Shown: positions 25,645 to 33,875 of the stretch, one piece after another
Layout of the letters: every line of letters begins with the position of its first letter
How positions within the stretch are numbered: position 1 is the stretch's first letter
NCBI RefSeq assembly: GCF_019904175.1
Contig: NZ_CP061913.1
Span: 3,534,001-3,598,000 of the forward strand
Direction of reading: 5' to 3'
Source: Dactylosporangium vinaceum
GTDB taxonomy: Bacteria; Actinomycetota; Actinomycetes; Mycobacteriales; Micromonosporaceae
Length of the DNA stretch: 64,000 nucleotides
The notes under the pieces: model-generated
What the model was told of the DNA's origin: nothing
Seen by the model: only the letters and a program-made list of their open reading frames with translations
Databases searched by the model: none
Position numbers and translations under genes: made by a program

Positions 25645-26096
25645 GTCGCGAACGCCGCCCAGTCGACGAGGCGCCCCTCGAAGTCGCCGCCGTCCTTGAG
25701 CACGCCGGCCACCGCATCGCGCAGGGGAGTGCTCATCTCGCGCAGCTGAGTGGCCACGAGCGGCTGGAACGTCGCCGGCTGCAGGCGCCACCACCAGGCG
25801 ACGAGGTGCTCGGGCCCGAACCGGGCCGGCTCCGCGAGCAGGCCCCGCCACTCGGCCCGCAGCATGGGGTACTCACGTGGCAGCCGTTCGAGCATGCCGA
25901 ACCAGTTGCCCCAGCTGACCACCATGAACAGCCGCAGCCGGTCGCGCGCCCACTGCCGCGCACCGGCGTTCCCGGCCGCCCCGGCATCGTGCAGGACACC
26001 GTCGAGGTAGTCGGCCACGAGCCGGGCGGCCGCATCGACGTCCGCCGGTCCGCGCCGGCGGATGGCCTCGCGCAGGACGAGAAGCTCATCGGACAC
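25638..26096 (-). CDS. Conserved-looking protein of unknown function (152 aa)
   Basis: I do not recognise this family. The 152-residue sequence is mostly helical, acidic/Arg-rich and rich in tryptophan (WGNWFGMLERL, EHLVAWWWRLQP, LVDWAAFATY), with no signal peptide or membrane helix. Third-position GC is high, supporting real coding. It begins at GTG 26096 (VSDELLVLREAI). It converges on the GNAT gene with a seven-base overlap and diverges from the cellulase gene across 325 bp. Confidence 0.7.
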   Translation of the reverse strand: MSDELLVLREAIRRRGPADVDAAARLVADYLDGVLHDAGAAGNAGARQWARDRLRLFMVVSWGNWFGMLERLPREYPMLRAEWRGLLAEPARFGPEHLVAWWWRLQPATFQPLVATQLREMSTPLRDAVAGVLKDGGDFEGRLVDWAAFATY

Positions 26097-26421
26097 GGCT
26101 CATTGTGCGCACGCACGCGTCCGGCATGGCAGCGCCGTTCGGCCGCCACGTTCCGGCAGCACGCGCCGCTGTCCGTGCACCTGCACGTGCGCCCTCCCGC
26201 GCCACCGCCGCACCCGCCGCGATGCGGATGGCGCACAAACGGTCGAAGCGCTTCGAGCTGAATATTTCAGTCTTTGGACTTCATGAAGTGCCTGCTCACC
26301 GCGGGTTCTCTGGCGCGGTCAAGAATGCTGCATTTGAGCGGGTGCGGGCCGGCGCGTGACGATCCCGGTCCCGGGCGAGCCAGCCGTCCGGGCTCGCCCG
26401 GACCCGGAGGAAACAATCGAC
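26097..26421. other. Intergenic region upstream of the cellulase
   Basis: This 325-bp divergent region contains a LacI-type palindrome (26243-26256) next to an unusually AT-rich stretch (26258-26280, including AATATTTCA), a likely promoter zone, and the cellulase ribosome-binding site GGAGGA at 26407. No convincing additional gene is seen. Confidence 0.6.
26243..26256. promoter_or_regulatory. LacI-type operator upstream of the cellulase
   Basis: TCGAAGCGCTTCGA is a perfect 14-bp palindrome 165 bases before the cellulase start. Its GAAGCGCTTC core is identical to that of the mannanase operator O2, suggesting control by the same LacI protein or a CelR-like paralogue encoded elsewhere. Confidence 0.7.
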
Positions 26422-27909
26422 ATGAGCCTGCTCAAACGCCTGCCGCGCGGCCGGACCCTCGGTGTGGCCGGCGCCGTCGGGGCCCTCGTGGCCGGCGGCC
26501 TGATCCTCGCGCCGATGATGAACGCGTCCGCCGCGGCGGGCTGTCGCGTCACGTACACGACAAACCAGTGGCCCGGCGGCTTCACCGGGAACGTCACGGT
26601 CACCAACCTCGGCGACCCGATCAGCGCGTGGACGCTCGGGTGGACGTTCGGCGACGCCGGGCAGAAGGTCGTGCAGGGCTGGTCGGCGACGTTCACGCAG
26701 AGCGGGTCGGCCGTCACCGCCAAGAGCCTCGACTACAACGGGAACCTGGCCACCAACGCCTCGACGAGCATCGGGTTCAACGGGAGCTGGACCGGCGCCA
26801 ACCCCACCCCGGCGGCGTTCACGCTCAACGGCGTCGCCTGCACCGGCTCGACCGGCACCGGCTCGCCCACGCCGAGCACCCAGTCGCCGTCGCCGTCCAG
26901 GTCGCCGAGCACGTCACCGAGCCCGTCGAAGTCCCCGAGCACCAGCCCCAGCAACCCGCCGCCGCAGGGCACCACGCCCCTGGCGATCAACGGGCAGCTG
27001 CACGTGTGCGGCGTCAACCTCTGCAACCAGTACAACCGGGCCATCCAGCTGCGCGGGATGAGCACCCACGGCATCCAGTGGTTTGCGTCCTGCCTCAACG
27101 GCAGCTCGCTCGACGTGCTCGCGAACGACTGGAAGGCCGACCTGCTGCGCATCGCGATGTACGTGCAGGAGCAGGGGTACGAGACCAACCCGTCGGGCTT
27201 CACGGCCCAGGTCAACAACTACGTGGACCTGGCCGAGGCGCGGGGCATGTACGCGATCATCGACTTCCACACGCTGACCCCCGGCGACCCGAACTACAAC
27301 CTGGACCGGGCCAAGACCTTCTTCGCCAGCGTGGCCCAGCGCAACGCGAACAAGAAGAACGTCATCTACGAGATCGCCAACGAGCCCAACGGCGTCAGCT
27401 GGCAGGGCATCAAGAGCTACGCCGAGCAGGTCATCCCGGTGATCCGCGCGGCCGACCCGGACGCGGTCGTCATCGTCGGCACCCGCGGCTGGTCCTCGCT
27501 CGGCGTGTCCGACGGATCCAGCGAGCAGGAGATCGTCAGCAACCCGGTGAACGCGACGAACATCATGTACACGTTCCACTTCTACGCGGCCTCGCACAAG
27601 GACAACTACCGGACCGTCGTGGCCCGGGCGGCCCGGACGCTGCCGCTGTTCGTCACCGAGTTCGGCACCGTGAGTGCCACCGGCGGCGGCGCGCTCGACC
27701 TGTCCAGCACCAGCACGTGGCTCGACCTGCTCGATCAGAACAAGATCAGCTACGCGAACTGGACGTACTCCGACGCCAACGAGAGCAGCGCGGCGTTCAA
27801 GCCGGGCACGTGCGCGGCCGGCTCGTACGCCAACGCCAACTCGCTGAGTGAGTCCGGCACCTACCTGCGCAACCGCATCCGCACCGCCGACAACTTCCCG
27901 ACGAGCTGA
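26422..27909 (+). CDS. Secreted CBM2-GH5 endoglucanase (cellulase)
   Basis: This 495-residue modular cellulase has a signal peptide at about 1-38 (ends ASAAAG). The family 2 carbohydrate-binding module (about 40-145) has the surface tryptophans in TTNQWPGGFTGNVTVTN, WTLGWTF and NGSWTG. A Ser/Pro/Thr linker (about 150-190) connects to a GH5 subfamily-2-like catalytic domain with LRGMSTHGIQWF, EIANEPNG (acid/base Glu321), HFYAASH and LFVTEFGT (nucleophile Glu413). GGAGGA (26407-26412) fixes ATG 26422. The LacI-type operator upstream ties it to the mannanase regulon. A hairpin inside the convergent pnuC 3' end probably terminates it. Confidence 0.96.
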   Translation: MSLLKRLPRGRTLGVAGAVGALVAGGLILAPMMNASAAAGCRVTYTTNQWPGGFTGNVTVTNLGDPISAWTLGWTFGDAGQKVVQGWSATFTQSGSAVTAKSLDYNGNLATNASTSIGFNGSWTGANPTPAAFTLNGVACTGSTGTGSPTPSTQSPSPSRSPSTSPSPSKSPSTSPSNPPPQGTTPLAINGQLHVCGVNLCNQYNRAIQLRGMSTHGIQWFASCLNGSSLDVLANDWKADLLRIAMYVQEQGYETNPSGFTAQVNNYVDLAEARGMYAIIDFHTLTPGDPNYNLDRAKTFFASVAQRNANKKNVIYEIANEPNGVSWQGIKSYAEQVIPVIRAADPDAVVIVGTRGWSSLGVSDGSSEQEIVSNPVNATNIMYTFHFYAASHKDNYRTVVARAARTLPLFVTEFGTVSATGGGALDLSSTSTWLDLLDQNKISYANWTYSDANESSAAFKPGTCAAGSYANANSLSESGTYLRNRIRTADNFPTS

Positions 27910-27931
27910 TCCGGCGCCGCACGAACCACCA

Positions 27932-28660
27932 TCAAGCAGGCCCCAGCGCCGGTTCCGCCAGCCGGCGCTGGGGTCGCTCCCGTTTCGAGATCCGCAGCCA
28001 GACCACGAACCCCCAGATGACGAACCCCGCGTACACCGCGTACAGCACGGCCGACGGGTAGTACCGGAAATGCAGGAGTTCCGGCACCCCGACCAGGTCC
28101 ACGGCGATCCAGCACAGCCAGAAGTCGACCCAGCCGCGGGCCATGGCGTAGGTCGCCGCGATCGAGCCGACGAAGATCCAGGAGTCGGCCAGGTAATACC
28201 ACCAGGGCACCGGGAACCCGGCGCCGATCGCCCGGAACACGAAGAAGCACGCGACGACGGCGGCGAGCGAACCGGCCGCCAGCGCGATCCGTTCCAAGGG
28301 CGAGGCCCATTTCGGGTGTACCGCCGGTCCGCCGCCCGCATCCCGGTTGTGCTTCCAGCGCCACCAGCCGTACACGCTGGTGAGCACGAAGAAGACCTGC
28401 CGGGACGCCTGCCCGTACAGCGGCGTCGTCCCCGCACCGCTGCCGGCCGCCTGGCCGATGAACACGGTGAACAGCAGCACGTTGCCGAGGATCCCGACGG
28501 GCCAGGCCCAGACGCTGCGGCGCAGGCCGAAGAGGGCCGATCCCAGCCCGAAGGCGTTGCCGACGATCTCCCGGTAGCTGATCGCCTGGCCGTCCGTCAC
28601 CTGCCAGTGCGCGTCGTAGAAGCGGTCGATCAACTCCTGGAACCAGTGCACCAGCCGCAC
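27932..28660 (-). CDS. pnuC: PnuC-type nicotinamide riboside / NMN transporter
   Basis: This 242-residue membrane protein with about seven helices matches the PnuC family of facilitators that import nicotinamide riboside for NAD synthesis. The signature region is QVFFVLTSVYGWWRWKHNRD, and later helices WWYYLADSWIFVGSIAATYAMARGWVDFW and LLHFRYYPSAVLYAVYAGFVIWGFVVW are characteristic. GTG 28660 gives VRLVHWFQELIDRF; a TTG at 28690 is possible but adds a non-conserved tail. It converges with the cellulase. No NadR/NiaR-like gene or riboswitch is seen nearby. Confidence 0.9.
   Translation of the reverse strand: MRLVHWFQELIDRFYDAHWQVTDGQAISYREIVGNAFGLGSALFGLRRSVWAWPVGILGNVLLFTVFIGQAAGSGAGTTPLYGQASRQVFFVLTSVYGWWRWKHNRDAGGGPAVHPKWASPLERIALAAGSLAAVVACFFVFRAIGAGFPVPWWYYLADSWIFVGSIAATYAMARGWVDFWLCWIAVDLVGVPELLHFRYYPSAVLYAVYAGFVIWGFVVWLRISKRERPQRRLAEPALGPA
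27941..27973. terminator. Hairpin in the pnuC 3' end, probable bidirectional terminator for the cellulase
   Basis: CCCCAGCGCCGG (27941-27952) and CCGGCGCTGGGG (27962-27973) form a perfect 12-bp stem with a nine-base loop. It lies 31 bases after the cellulase stop but inside the last codons of the convergent pnuC gene, so the coding sequence doubles as a terminator. Confidence 0.7.
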
Positions 28661-28803
28661 GGTACACCCGCCGCGGATTTCGCTTGTCAATGGAACGGGA
28701 TGGAACGCCTCTCTTCACGGAGTCCGGTCACGGCCAGACCCGGCACGGCGGCCCGCTTGTCCGCACCACCGCCTCGATGCCCGGTGTCGCTACCGGATTC
28801 GCC

Positions 28804-28839
28804 GGTGGCCCACTCCGGTTCGGTCGGAGCCGGGCCACC
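28804..28839. promoter_or_regulatory. Two-step hairpin upstream of the EAL-HDOD gene
   Basis: GGTGGCCC (28804-28811) pairs with GGGCCACC (28832-28839), and the inner CTCCG (28813-28817) pairs with CGGAG (28825-28829) around GTTCGGT. It lies in the divergent gap, about 60 bases before the GTG of the EAL-HDOD gene. It may be a leader structure; no known riboswitch class is recognised. Confidence 0.4.
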
Positions 28840-28899
28840 GGCCGGACATTTTGCCGGTTTTGGCGGCATTGTGGCAGTTCGAGGCCGAGAATTGGACGG

Positions 28900-30177
28900 G
28901 TGGAAGACACCAACGCCGGGCTGGCGGCGCACATCGGGCGGCAGCCGATCTACGACCGCGAGGGCGCCGTCGTCGCCTACGAGCTGCTGTTCCGGGCGGG
29001 CGGTGACGCGGCGGGCGCGGTCCGGACCGACGAGCACGCCACCGCCCGGGTGCTCGTGGCCGCGTTCACCGAGTTCGGGGTCGAGGAGCTTGCCGGAGCC
29101 AAGGTCTGCTTCCTGAACGTGACGAAGCAGTTCCTCACCGGCGTGCTCCCGCTGCCGTTCGACTACAGCCAGGCCGTGCTCGAGGTCCAGGTCGGCGTCG
29201 ACGTCGACGAGAGCCTCGTCGCCGGGCTGACCGTGCTGTCCGAGCGCGGATACACGATTGCCATTGACCGCTTCCGCTGCGGCGGGCCCCGCGAGGTCCT
29301 GCTCCCGCTCGTCACCTACGTGAAGATCGACATGCTCGACGCCGACGAGGCGACGGTCCGGGCGGCCGTGGCGGTGTGCCGCCAGTACGCCCACGTCGAG
29401 CTGGTCGCACTGCGGGTGGAGACCCCGGAGGCGCTGCGGCTGGCGTTCGAGCTCGGGTTCGACCTGTTCCAGGGCCACATCCTCGGCCGCCCGCACGTCG
29501 ACACGACAGTCGCGCTGGCCCCGGACCGCCTGGCCCGGCTTCGGGTGCTGTCCGCGCTGACCGCCGACGACGTGAACCTCGACGAGGTCGTGGCCCTGGT
29601 CAGCCAGGACCCGGCCCTGTCGATGCGGGTGCTCCGGGCGACAAATGCGGCCACGTTCGGCCTGACCCGCACGGTGACGTCCGTGCGCGAGGCGATCGTC
29701 GCGATGGGCCTCAACCGGCTGCGCCAGTGGGTCACGCTGATGCTCGTCTCCGACCTCACCACCGCCGACCACGAGCAACTGGCCCGCATCCTGGTCCGGG
29801 CCCGCCTGTGCCAGCTGCTGGCCGGCTCGTCCGACTACCCGGCCGCGGCCGGGCGCGGTGACGCGGCGTACCTCGCCGGCCTGCTCTCCGCGGTCGCCGA
29901 CCACTTCGGGGTGCCGGTCGACCGGATCATCGCCGGCCTGCCCCTGGACCCGGAGCTGCCGGCCGCGCTGAGCACCGGCGCGGGCCCGCTGGGCGAGATC
30001 CTGCACGCGGTCCGCGCCTACACCGACCCCGACCACGAGGACCACCACCTCGAGCCCGGCGTGATCGTCGCCGCCTACCTGTCCGCCCTGCGCTGGACCA
30101 CCGGCATCCTCGGCGAGCTGGGCCCGGAGATCGCCGACCGCGCCGAGGAGCACATCAGGTCCCTCTCCGCCGCGTGA
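28900..30177 (+). CDS. EAL-HDOD signalling protein (YuxH/CdgJ-like)
   Basis: This 425-residue two-domain protein has an N-terminal EAL-like domain (1-205) beginning IGRQPIYDREGAVVAYELLFR. EAL is replaced by ELL, the usual Asp-Asp-Phe by IDRFR and the AEGVET region by ALRVET, so cyclic-di-GMP phosphodiesterase activity is unlikely. The C-terminal HDOD domain (210-410) has DEVVALVSQDPALSMRVLRATNAATFG and VREAIVAMGLNRLRQWVTLMLVSDL. Such proteins are scaffolds in motility and surface signalling. GTG 28900 gives the conserved length; upstream codons are not protein-like. Confidence 0.88.
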   Translation: MEDTNAGLAAHIGRQPIYDREGAVVAYELLFRAGGDAAGAVRTDEHATARVLVAAFTEFGVEELAGAKVCFLNVTKQFLTGVLPLPFDYSQAVLEVQVGVDVDESLVAGLTVLSERGYTIAIDRFRCGGPREVLLPLVTYVKIDMLDADEATVRAAVAVCRQYAHVELVALRVETPEALRLAFELGFDLFQGHILGRPHVDTTVALAPDRLARLRVLSALTADDVNLDEVVALVSQDPALSMRVLRATNAATFGLTRTVTSVREAIVAMGLNRLRQWVTLMLVSDLTTADHEQLARILVRARLCQLLAGSSDYPAAAGRGDAAYLAGLLSAVADHFGVPVDRIIAGLPLDPELPAALSTGAGPLGEILHAVRAYTDPDHEDHHLEPGVIVAAYLSALRWTTGILGELGPEIADRAEEHIRSLSAA

Positions 30178-30285
30178 CCGGCCGCGCCCCGGCCCGCCAT
30201 CGCTCAGCACACCGGAAAGCCCGCGCGGTGGCGCCCGTCGGGCGGGCGGCGGGCCGGTCCGGCGGGGCGCGGGCGCCGGGAAGCC

Positions 30286-31650
30286 TCAGGACCCGCGCTC
30301 CTGGGCCAGCCGGCGTAGGGCCGTGCGGGTCAGCGGGATCAGCCAGGCGGCGGCGCAGGCGAGCCCGCCCAGCAGCACCACGCCGTCCGGCCCGGCCCAG
30401 GCCCGCACGACCCAGAACGCGGGCAGCGGCGCCGGCAGCCACCCGACCGGCCCGGTGAGCCACCAGGCGGCGATCGGCGCGTACACCGGCAGGGCGAGCA
30501 CCTTGTCCGCCGTCGCTCCCTGCACCCGGGTCCGGGCCACGGCGAGCGTCGCCACCGTCACCAGGGGCGCGATGGGCACCGCGAGGACCAGCGCGGCGGT
30601 GGCGGACCAGGGGACGAGCCCGGACAGCGGCGCCGCGACCGCGAGCCCGGCCGCGCTCAGCAGCGTCACCGCGGCGAGCTGCCGGGCCAGATACCGCGCC
30701 GTCCCGCGCGGTGAGGTGCGCACCACCTCCAGGGCGCCGTCCTCGAGGTCGTCCAGGACGAGCAGGGCCGCGGTCATACCGAAGGACATCGGCAGGTGTA
30801 CCGCCACGGCCCCGATCGCCAGCACGGCCCCGAACGGCTCCAGGTCGAGCCCGCGGGTCTCCCGCAGCCACCCGCACAGCGGCGCCCACCCGAGCCGCAG
30901 CGCCCCGGCCAGCAGCAGCGGGCTGAGCGCGATCACCACCGGCAGGTCGACCCGCGCCGACCGGGTCAACCGGCCCGGTATGCGGAGCCGGGTCCCGCGC
31001 CCGCCGTCCGCCGCCGGCCGCGCGGCGAACCCGACGGCGACCGCGGCCGCCAGCGCCAGGTAGCCCAGCAGCAGCCCGGGCGCGGCGAGCCAGCCGGTGG
31101 GCGCCGGGACCGGCGCGCCCAGCATGGCCAGGGCGCCGGTGGTCGGCACGGCGTACCAGATCGGCCCGTGCAGCAGCCCGATCGACACGGCGAGCGGGAC
31201 GGCCAGGAGCGCGATCATCGGCACCGGCAGCGCCACCATGAACGCCACGAAGCCGTCGCGCCGGGCCGCCACCGCCGTGGCCACACCGAGCAGCAGCAGG
31301 CCGGCCAGCGCCGCGGCCGGCAGGACCGCGAGGTCCCGGCGAATGACGACCGCCCCGGCCGCCGTCGCCGCCGTCAGCGGGGCGAGCCGCGCGACGGTCC
31401 GGGCCAGGCGGCCGGCCGGGCTGACGGCGAGCGCGGCGTCGACGCCGGTGACCCGGTCGCTGATCGTGAGCGCCCCGGCGTAGAGGGTGCCGACGGTGAC
31501 GGTGTCGACGAAGATCACGTACGGCGTCGCCGGCGGCCACAGCAGCGTCAGCGCCGACCAGAGCCCGGCGAGGCCGACGATGACGAGCGGGATGCCCTGC
31601 CGCCACTGCAGCCGCGCCTCGAGCGAGAGCAGCGCCAGGCCGGCTCTCAC
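30286..31650 (-). CDS. ABC-2-type exporter permease
   Basis: This 454-residue membrane protein has about 10-12 hydrophobic helices, beginning MRAGLALLSLEARLQWRQG, as in fluoroquinolone-exporter-like permeases. The central loop includes VLDDLEDGALEVVRTSPRG, a typical coupling helix region of ABC-2 permeases, and the related LAVSPAGRLARTVARL occurs in the first half. GTG at 31650 overlaps the stop of the ATPase gene in GTGA. Together with the ATPase and the divergent TetR it forms a drug-efflux-type module. Confidence 0.88.
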   Translation of the reverse strand: MRAGLALLSLEARLQWRQGIPLVIVGLAGLWSALTLLWPPATPYVIFVDTVTVGTLYAGALTISDRVTGVDAALAVSPAGRLARTVARLAPLTAATAAGAVVIRRDLAVLPAAALAGLLLLGVATAVAARRDGFVAFMVALPVPMIALLAVPLAVSIGLLHGPIWYAVPTTGALAMLGAPVPAPTGWLAAPGLLLGYLALAAAVAVGFAARPAADGGRGTRLRIPGRLTRSARVDLPVVIALSPLLLAGALRLGWAPLCGWLRETRGLDLEPFGAVLAIGAVAVHLPMSFGMTAALLVLDDLEDGALEVVRTSPRGTARYLARQLAAVTLLSAAGLAVAAPLSGLVPWSATAALVLAVPIAPLVTVATLAVARTRVQGATADKVLALPVYAPIAAWWLTGPVGWLPAPLPAFWVVRAWAGPDGVVLLGGLACAAAWLIPLTRTALRRLAQERGS

Positions 31651-32501
31651 GCCGCATCCTGGGTCACGGCGATGAAGACGTCGGCGAGCGCGGCCTCGCG
31701 GGTGTGGAGGGTCTGCACCGTGCCGGTGGCGAGCAGCCGGAGGAGCCCCGGATCGTCAGGCGCCGGGAACTCCGACGTCCGCAGCGCGCCGCGCTCGGTG
31801 AACGAGGCCACGACCGAGCGGCGGCCGTGGGCGAGGCGCAGGTTGCGAGGGGTGTCGACGGCCACGATCGAGCCGGCCCGCATGAAGGCGACGCGGGTGC
31901 AGAGCTCCTCGACGGCCGGCATGTCGTGCGTGGTGAGCAGCACGGTGCGCCCGGCGTCGGCCTGGGCTCGGATCACGGCCCGCACGCCGGCCGCGCCCAC
32001 CGGGTCGAGGCCGGAGGTGGGCTCGTCGAGGAACAGCACGTCCGGCCGGTGCAGGATGGCCCGGGCCAGGTTGAGCCGCATCTTCATGCCCTTGGAGAAC
32101 GTCGAGGCCCGCTGGTCGGCGGCGTGCTCCAGGCCCACGGCGGCGAGCGCCTCGGCGGGGGTCATGGTCGGGCGCCGGAACAGCCGCGCGAACGCGGCGA
32201 GGTTCTCCCTGGCGGTGAGGCGGGGGAAGTACGCCGGGAGCTCGAAGCCCACGCCGATCCGCTCGTAGAGGTCCCGGCCGTAGTCGCCGACGGGCCGGCC
32301 GAGCACCGCGGCCCGCCCGCCGAACTCGCGGTGCCGGCCGGTGAGCACCCGCTGGGTGGTGGACTTGCCGGCCCCGTTGGGTCCGAGCAGCCCGAAGACC
32401 TCGCCCGGTGCGACGGCGAGATCGATGCCGGCGACCGCGTCGTGCGGGCTGTGGGGGTACCGGATGCGCAGCTGCTCGGCCTGGACGGCAAAATTCTGCA
32501 T
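31647..32501 (-). CDS. ABC exporter ATPase (drug/fluoroquinolone efflux type)
   Basis: This 284-residue ATPase has Walker A LLGPNGAGKST, signature FSKGMKMRLNLARAI and Walker B VLFLDEPTSGLDPVG, plus the H-loop in LLTTHDMP, as in ABC-2 exporters. The ATG at 32501 gives MQNFAVQAEQL and lies inside an inverted repeat; no Shine-Dalgarno precedes it, so it may be read from a leaderless or near-leaderless transcript. It is coupled by GTGA to the permease and divergent from TetR. Confidence 0.92.
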   Translation of the reverse strand: MQNFAVQAEQLRIRYPHSPHDAVAGIDLAVAPGEVFGLLGPNGAGKSTTQRVLTGRHREFGGRAAVLGRPVGDYGRDLYERIGVGFELPAYFPRLTARENLAAFARLFRRPTMTPAEALAAVGLEHAADQRASTFSKGMKMRLNLARAILHRPDVLFLDEPTSGLDPVGAAGVRAVIRAQADAGRTVLLTTHDMPAVEELCTRVAFMRAGSIVAVDTPRNLRLAHGRRSVVASFTERGALRTSEFPAPDDPGLLRLLATGTVQTLHTREAALADVFIAVTQDAA

Positions 32502-32528
32502 CACGATGCAAAAATACACCGTAGTGTA
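32497..32528. promoter_or_regulatory. Pair of inverted repeats in the TetR/ABC-2 divergent promoter
   Basis: TGCATCACGATGCA (32497-32510) has 6-bp arms and overlaps the ATPase start codon. TACACCGTAGTGTA (32515-32528) has 5-bp arms and overlaps the TAAGAT -10 candidate (32527-32532) of the TetR gene. The two are 18 bp apart centre to centre. One or both should be the TetR operator. Confidence 0.6.
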
Positions 32529-32538
32529 AGATCTTGCC

Positions 32539-33114
32539 ATGGGGCTGCGTGAGGAGAAGAAACGCCAGACGCGGGCCGCCCTGATCGCGGCGGCCGCGAC
32601 CCTGTTCGCCGAGCGCGGCTACGAGGCGACGACGGTGGCCGACATCGCGGCGGCCGCGAACGTGTCGACGCGGACGTTCTTCTCGTACTTCCCCGCGAAG
32701 GAGGACGTGCTGTTCGCCGGCACCGACGAGCGCCTGGCCGCCATGGCCGCGGCGTTCGCGGAGGGGCCGCCGGCCACGCCCCTGGAGGCCATGCACCGCA
32801 TCGCCGAGCAGGTGCTGTCGGCCTCGCCCGACCTGCCCGGGGCCGACCGCCTGGCCATCATGCTGGCCCGACCGGAGCTGCAGGCCCAGGCGCTGCAGCG
32901 GCTCCTCGCGGCGCAGCGGCTGATCGGCGAGTGGCTGCTGCGGGCGTACCCGGACCGGCTGGACGCGCCGCTGTCCCGTGCGGTGGCGGGGGCGCTTGTC
33001 GGCGCGCTGGTGGGCACGGTCCTGGGCGGTGCCGCGCCGGCCGAGCTCAGCGCGCAGATCCACCGCGCGCTGCGGCTGCTGGAGGACGGGCTACGGACGC
33101 TCGGTCAGCCATAG
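32539..33114 (+). CDS. TetR-family regulator of the ABC-2 exporter
   Basis: This 191-residue TetR/AcrR protein has an N-terminal HTH (REEKKRQTRAALIAAAATLFAERGYEATTVADIAAAANVSTRTFFSYFPAKEDVLF) that is textbook. The ligand domain is helical with no recognised subtype. Its ATG lies six bases after TAAGAT, so the mRNA is probably leaderless. Divergent from the exporter operon, it most likely represses both directions. Its 3' end overlaps the convergent PhyH-like gene by 24 bases. Confidence 0.93.
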   Translation: MGLREEKKRQTRAALIAAAATLFAERGYEATTVADIAAAANVSTRTFFSYFPAKEDVLFAGTDERLAAMAAAFAEGPPATPLEAMHRIAEQVLSASPDLPGADRLAIMLARPELQAQALQRLLAAQRLIGEWLLRAYPDRLDAPLSRAVAGALVGALVGTVLGGAAPAELSAQIHRALRLLEDGLRTLGQP

Positions 33115-33840
33115 CTCCGGGTCGCGCCCGGCGACCAGCCCGAGGTACTCGCTCGCCATCGCCACCCCGGCCAGCCGCCGCAGCTGCGGGCCGATCGTGC
33201 GCAGGCCCTCGACGCCGGTGGCCAGGATGTGGTTGTCGGCCGGGCGCAGCCAGGGCAGGACGTGCTCGCAGATCAGCGCGCGCCGCGTGGCCCGGCTGCG
33301 GTTGTGCCCGGCGGCGTGCCAGAGCCGTCCACTGTAGACAAGGGCATGACCCGCGGGCATCACCACCGGCACCAGTTCGTCCGCGGCCGGGTGGCGCGCT
33401 GCCGGCCAGCGGTGGCTGCCCGGCGCGACGAGTGTGGCGCCGTTGTCGGCGGTGAAGTCGTCGAGCGCCCAGATGACGTTGGTTTCGGCCTCGACCTTCC
33501 GGGGGAGCGGATACACCCCGGCGTCGAAGTGCGGCTGCTGTGCCCCCTGCCCGGGGTCGACCGCGGACAGGAACAGCATGCCGAACTGGTGGACCGGCCC
33601 GATCCGCTCGGTGACGATCGCCCGCACGACGGGGTGCAGCAGCAGCGGCTCGAGCGGACCGAGCCGGCCCAGCAGCGAGTACACCCGCCGGGTCCGCCGC
33701 CCGTCGAAGTCGTTGTCGCTCCACCCGACCCCGTCGAGCAGCCCGTCGGCGTGCTCCCGTGCGGCCGCGAGTTCGGCCGCCGCGAGCAGCCCGTCCAGGA
33801 TGACGAACCCGTCACGCTCGAGGTCCTCGCCGTGGCCCAT
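33091..33840 (-). CDS. Phytanoyl-CoA dioxygenase (PhyH) family protein
   Basis: This 249-residue Fe(II)/2-oxoglutarate oxygenase belongs to the PhyH family. The double-stranded beta-helix shows the iron facial triad: HFDAG with His104 and Asp106, and distal His175 in LWHAAGHN. NGATLVAPGSHRWP is the usual PhyH stretch, and Arg residues after the distal His could bind 2-oxoglutarate. Typical reactions are hydroxylation or halogenation of small molecules; the substrate here is unknown. It starts at ATG 33840 and shares a 35-bp divergent gap with the VOC gene. Confidence 0.9.
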   Translation of the reverse strand: MGHGEDLERDGFVILDGLLAAAELAAAREHADGLLDGVGWSDNDFDGRRTRRVYSLLGRLGPLEPLLLHPVVRAIVTERIGPVHQFGMLFLSAVDPGQGAQQPHFDAGVYPLPRKVEAETNVIWALDDFTADNGATLVAPGSHRWPAARHPAADELVPVVMPAGHALVYSGRLWHAAGHNRSRATRRALICEHVLPWLRPADNHILATGVEGLRTIGPQLRRLAGVAMASEYLGLVAGRDPELWLTERP

Positions 33841-33875
33841 GCCGACACGATATGCGCGCCGCTTAAGGTTGGTCG

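Noticed and set aside
28685..28690. TTGACA on the minus strand just before pnuC as a promoter
   Set aside because: No matching -10 box is found at suitable spacing, and it overlaps a possible alternative start codon.
30178..30285. GC-rich imperfect hairpins after the EAL-HDOD gene
   Set aside because: Several weak pairings are possible, but none is clean enough to call a terminator.
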